Assembly: GCF_014678725.1 (NCBI RefSeq)
Contig: NZ_CP061497.1
Span: 2,372,001-2,436,000 of the forward strand
Direction of reading: 5' to 3'
Source of the DNA: Thermomonas sp. XSG
GTDB lineage: Bacteria > Pseudomonadota > Gammaproteobacteria > Xanthomonadales > Xanthomonadaceae
DNA: 64,000 nt
Positions 63,937-64,000 of this stretch are shown piece after piece. A program made the position numbers and the translations under genes. The notes under the pieces were generated by a model. It saw only the letters and a list, made by a program, of their open reading frames with translations. It had not been told where the DNA came from and searched no databases. The number at the start of each line of letters is the position of its first letter. Position 1 is the first letter of the stretch.

Positions 63937-64000
63937 TGCGTCTCTCCCGGAGTTGAACATGCGATTGAACGACGCCGGCATCCTCGGCCGATCCGCCGCG
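63937..64000. other. Upstream end of the window before norZ
   Basis: Only 64 bp of the region upstream of norZ are included. TTGAAC occurs twice but no FNR palindrome is complete, so the promoter of norZ is presumably beyond the edge. Confidence 0.4.

Noticed and set aside
63937-63981. Longer norZ starting at 63981
   Set aside because: The 15 extra residues (MPASFNRMFNSGRDA) do not resemble a qNOR start, and the ATG at 63936 has GGGAGAG upstream and a typical membrane-helix start.

Overview
The window is about 64 kb of GC-rich chromosome. Gene order, protein types and intergenic repeats point to a gammaproteobacterium of the Xanthomonadaceae/Lysobacteraceae (Lysobacter, Thermomonas or Pseudoxanthomonas type). 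The gene set suggests a facultative denitrifier. I made no database comparison, so the genus is inference.

Left part (1-11 kb): the 5' part of an amidohydrolase gene, then a giant autotransporter (about 2,500 aa) built of cadherin/Ig-like and Calx-beta repeats with an outer-membrane barrel. Divergent from it are three tandem tail-collar-domain proteins, a GNAT acetyltransferase and a small DUF6916-type protein. Middle-left (11-31 kb) is housekeeping: leuS-lptE-holA-nadD-rsfS-(J-domain protein)-rlmH, then convergent tsf and rpsB, then map-glnD-dapD-(CocE-type hydrolase)-arsC-like-dapE-asnB. Between dapE and asnB lies a textbook transcription attenuator: a 28-codon leader peptide with seven Asn codons, followed by a terminator and a competing antiterminator. 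A PleD-like diguanylate cyclase ends this part.

Right part (31-64 kb) is a low-oxygen respiration region. It holds a complete cbb3 oxidase locus (ccoNOQP-ccoG-ccoH-ccoI-ccoS plus a TauE/SafE-like protein) divergent from an FNR/ANR regulator carrying Cys residues suited to an Fe-S cluster. It continues with a copper nitrite reductase with a C-terminal cytochrome c domain (nirK), nirV, a SCO1-like protein, a porin, a DUF2249 protein, a multi-pass membrane protein and a DGC-domain protein. Next come a chorismate mutase-UbiT fusion, nadA-nadB, ubiV-ubiU, a His-rich periplasmic protein, ubiD, two PLP enzymes, a SirB2-like protein, nnrS and a quinol-dependent nitric oxide reductase. Palindromes close to TTGAT-N4-ATCAA sit upstream of ccoN, nirK, the porin, ubiU, the His-rich protein and nnrS, with one inside the chorismate mutase-UbiT gene. 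They fit the recognition helix (E-x-x-S-R) of the FNR protein encoded here.

Working together, the right half supplies a high-affinity oxidase for microaerobic growth, nitrite and NO reduction for anaerobic growth, and an oxygen-independent route (UbiT/U/V) to the ubiquinone that feeds them. nadA-nadB (NAD synthesis) sits inside this block. The most interesting items are the asparagine attenuator, the chorismate mutase-UbiT fusion with its internal FNR-like box, and the uncharacterised genes in the FNR-linked group.
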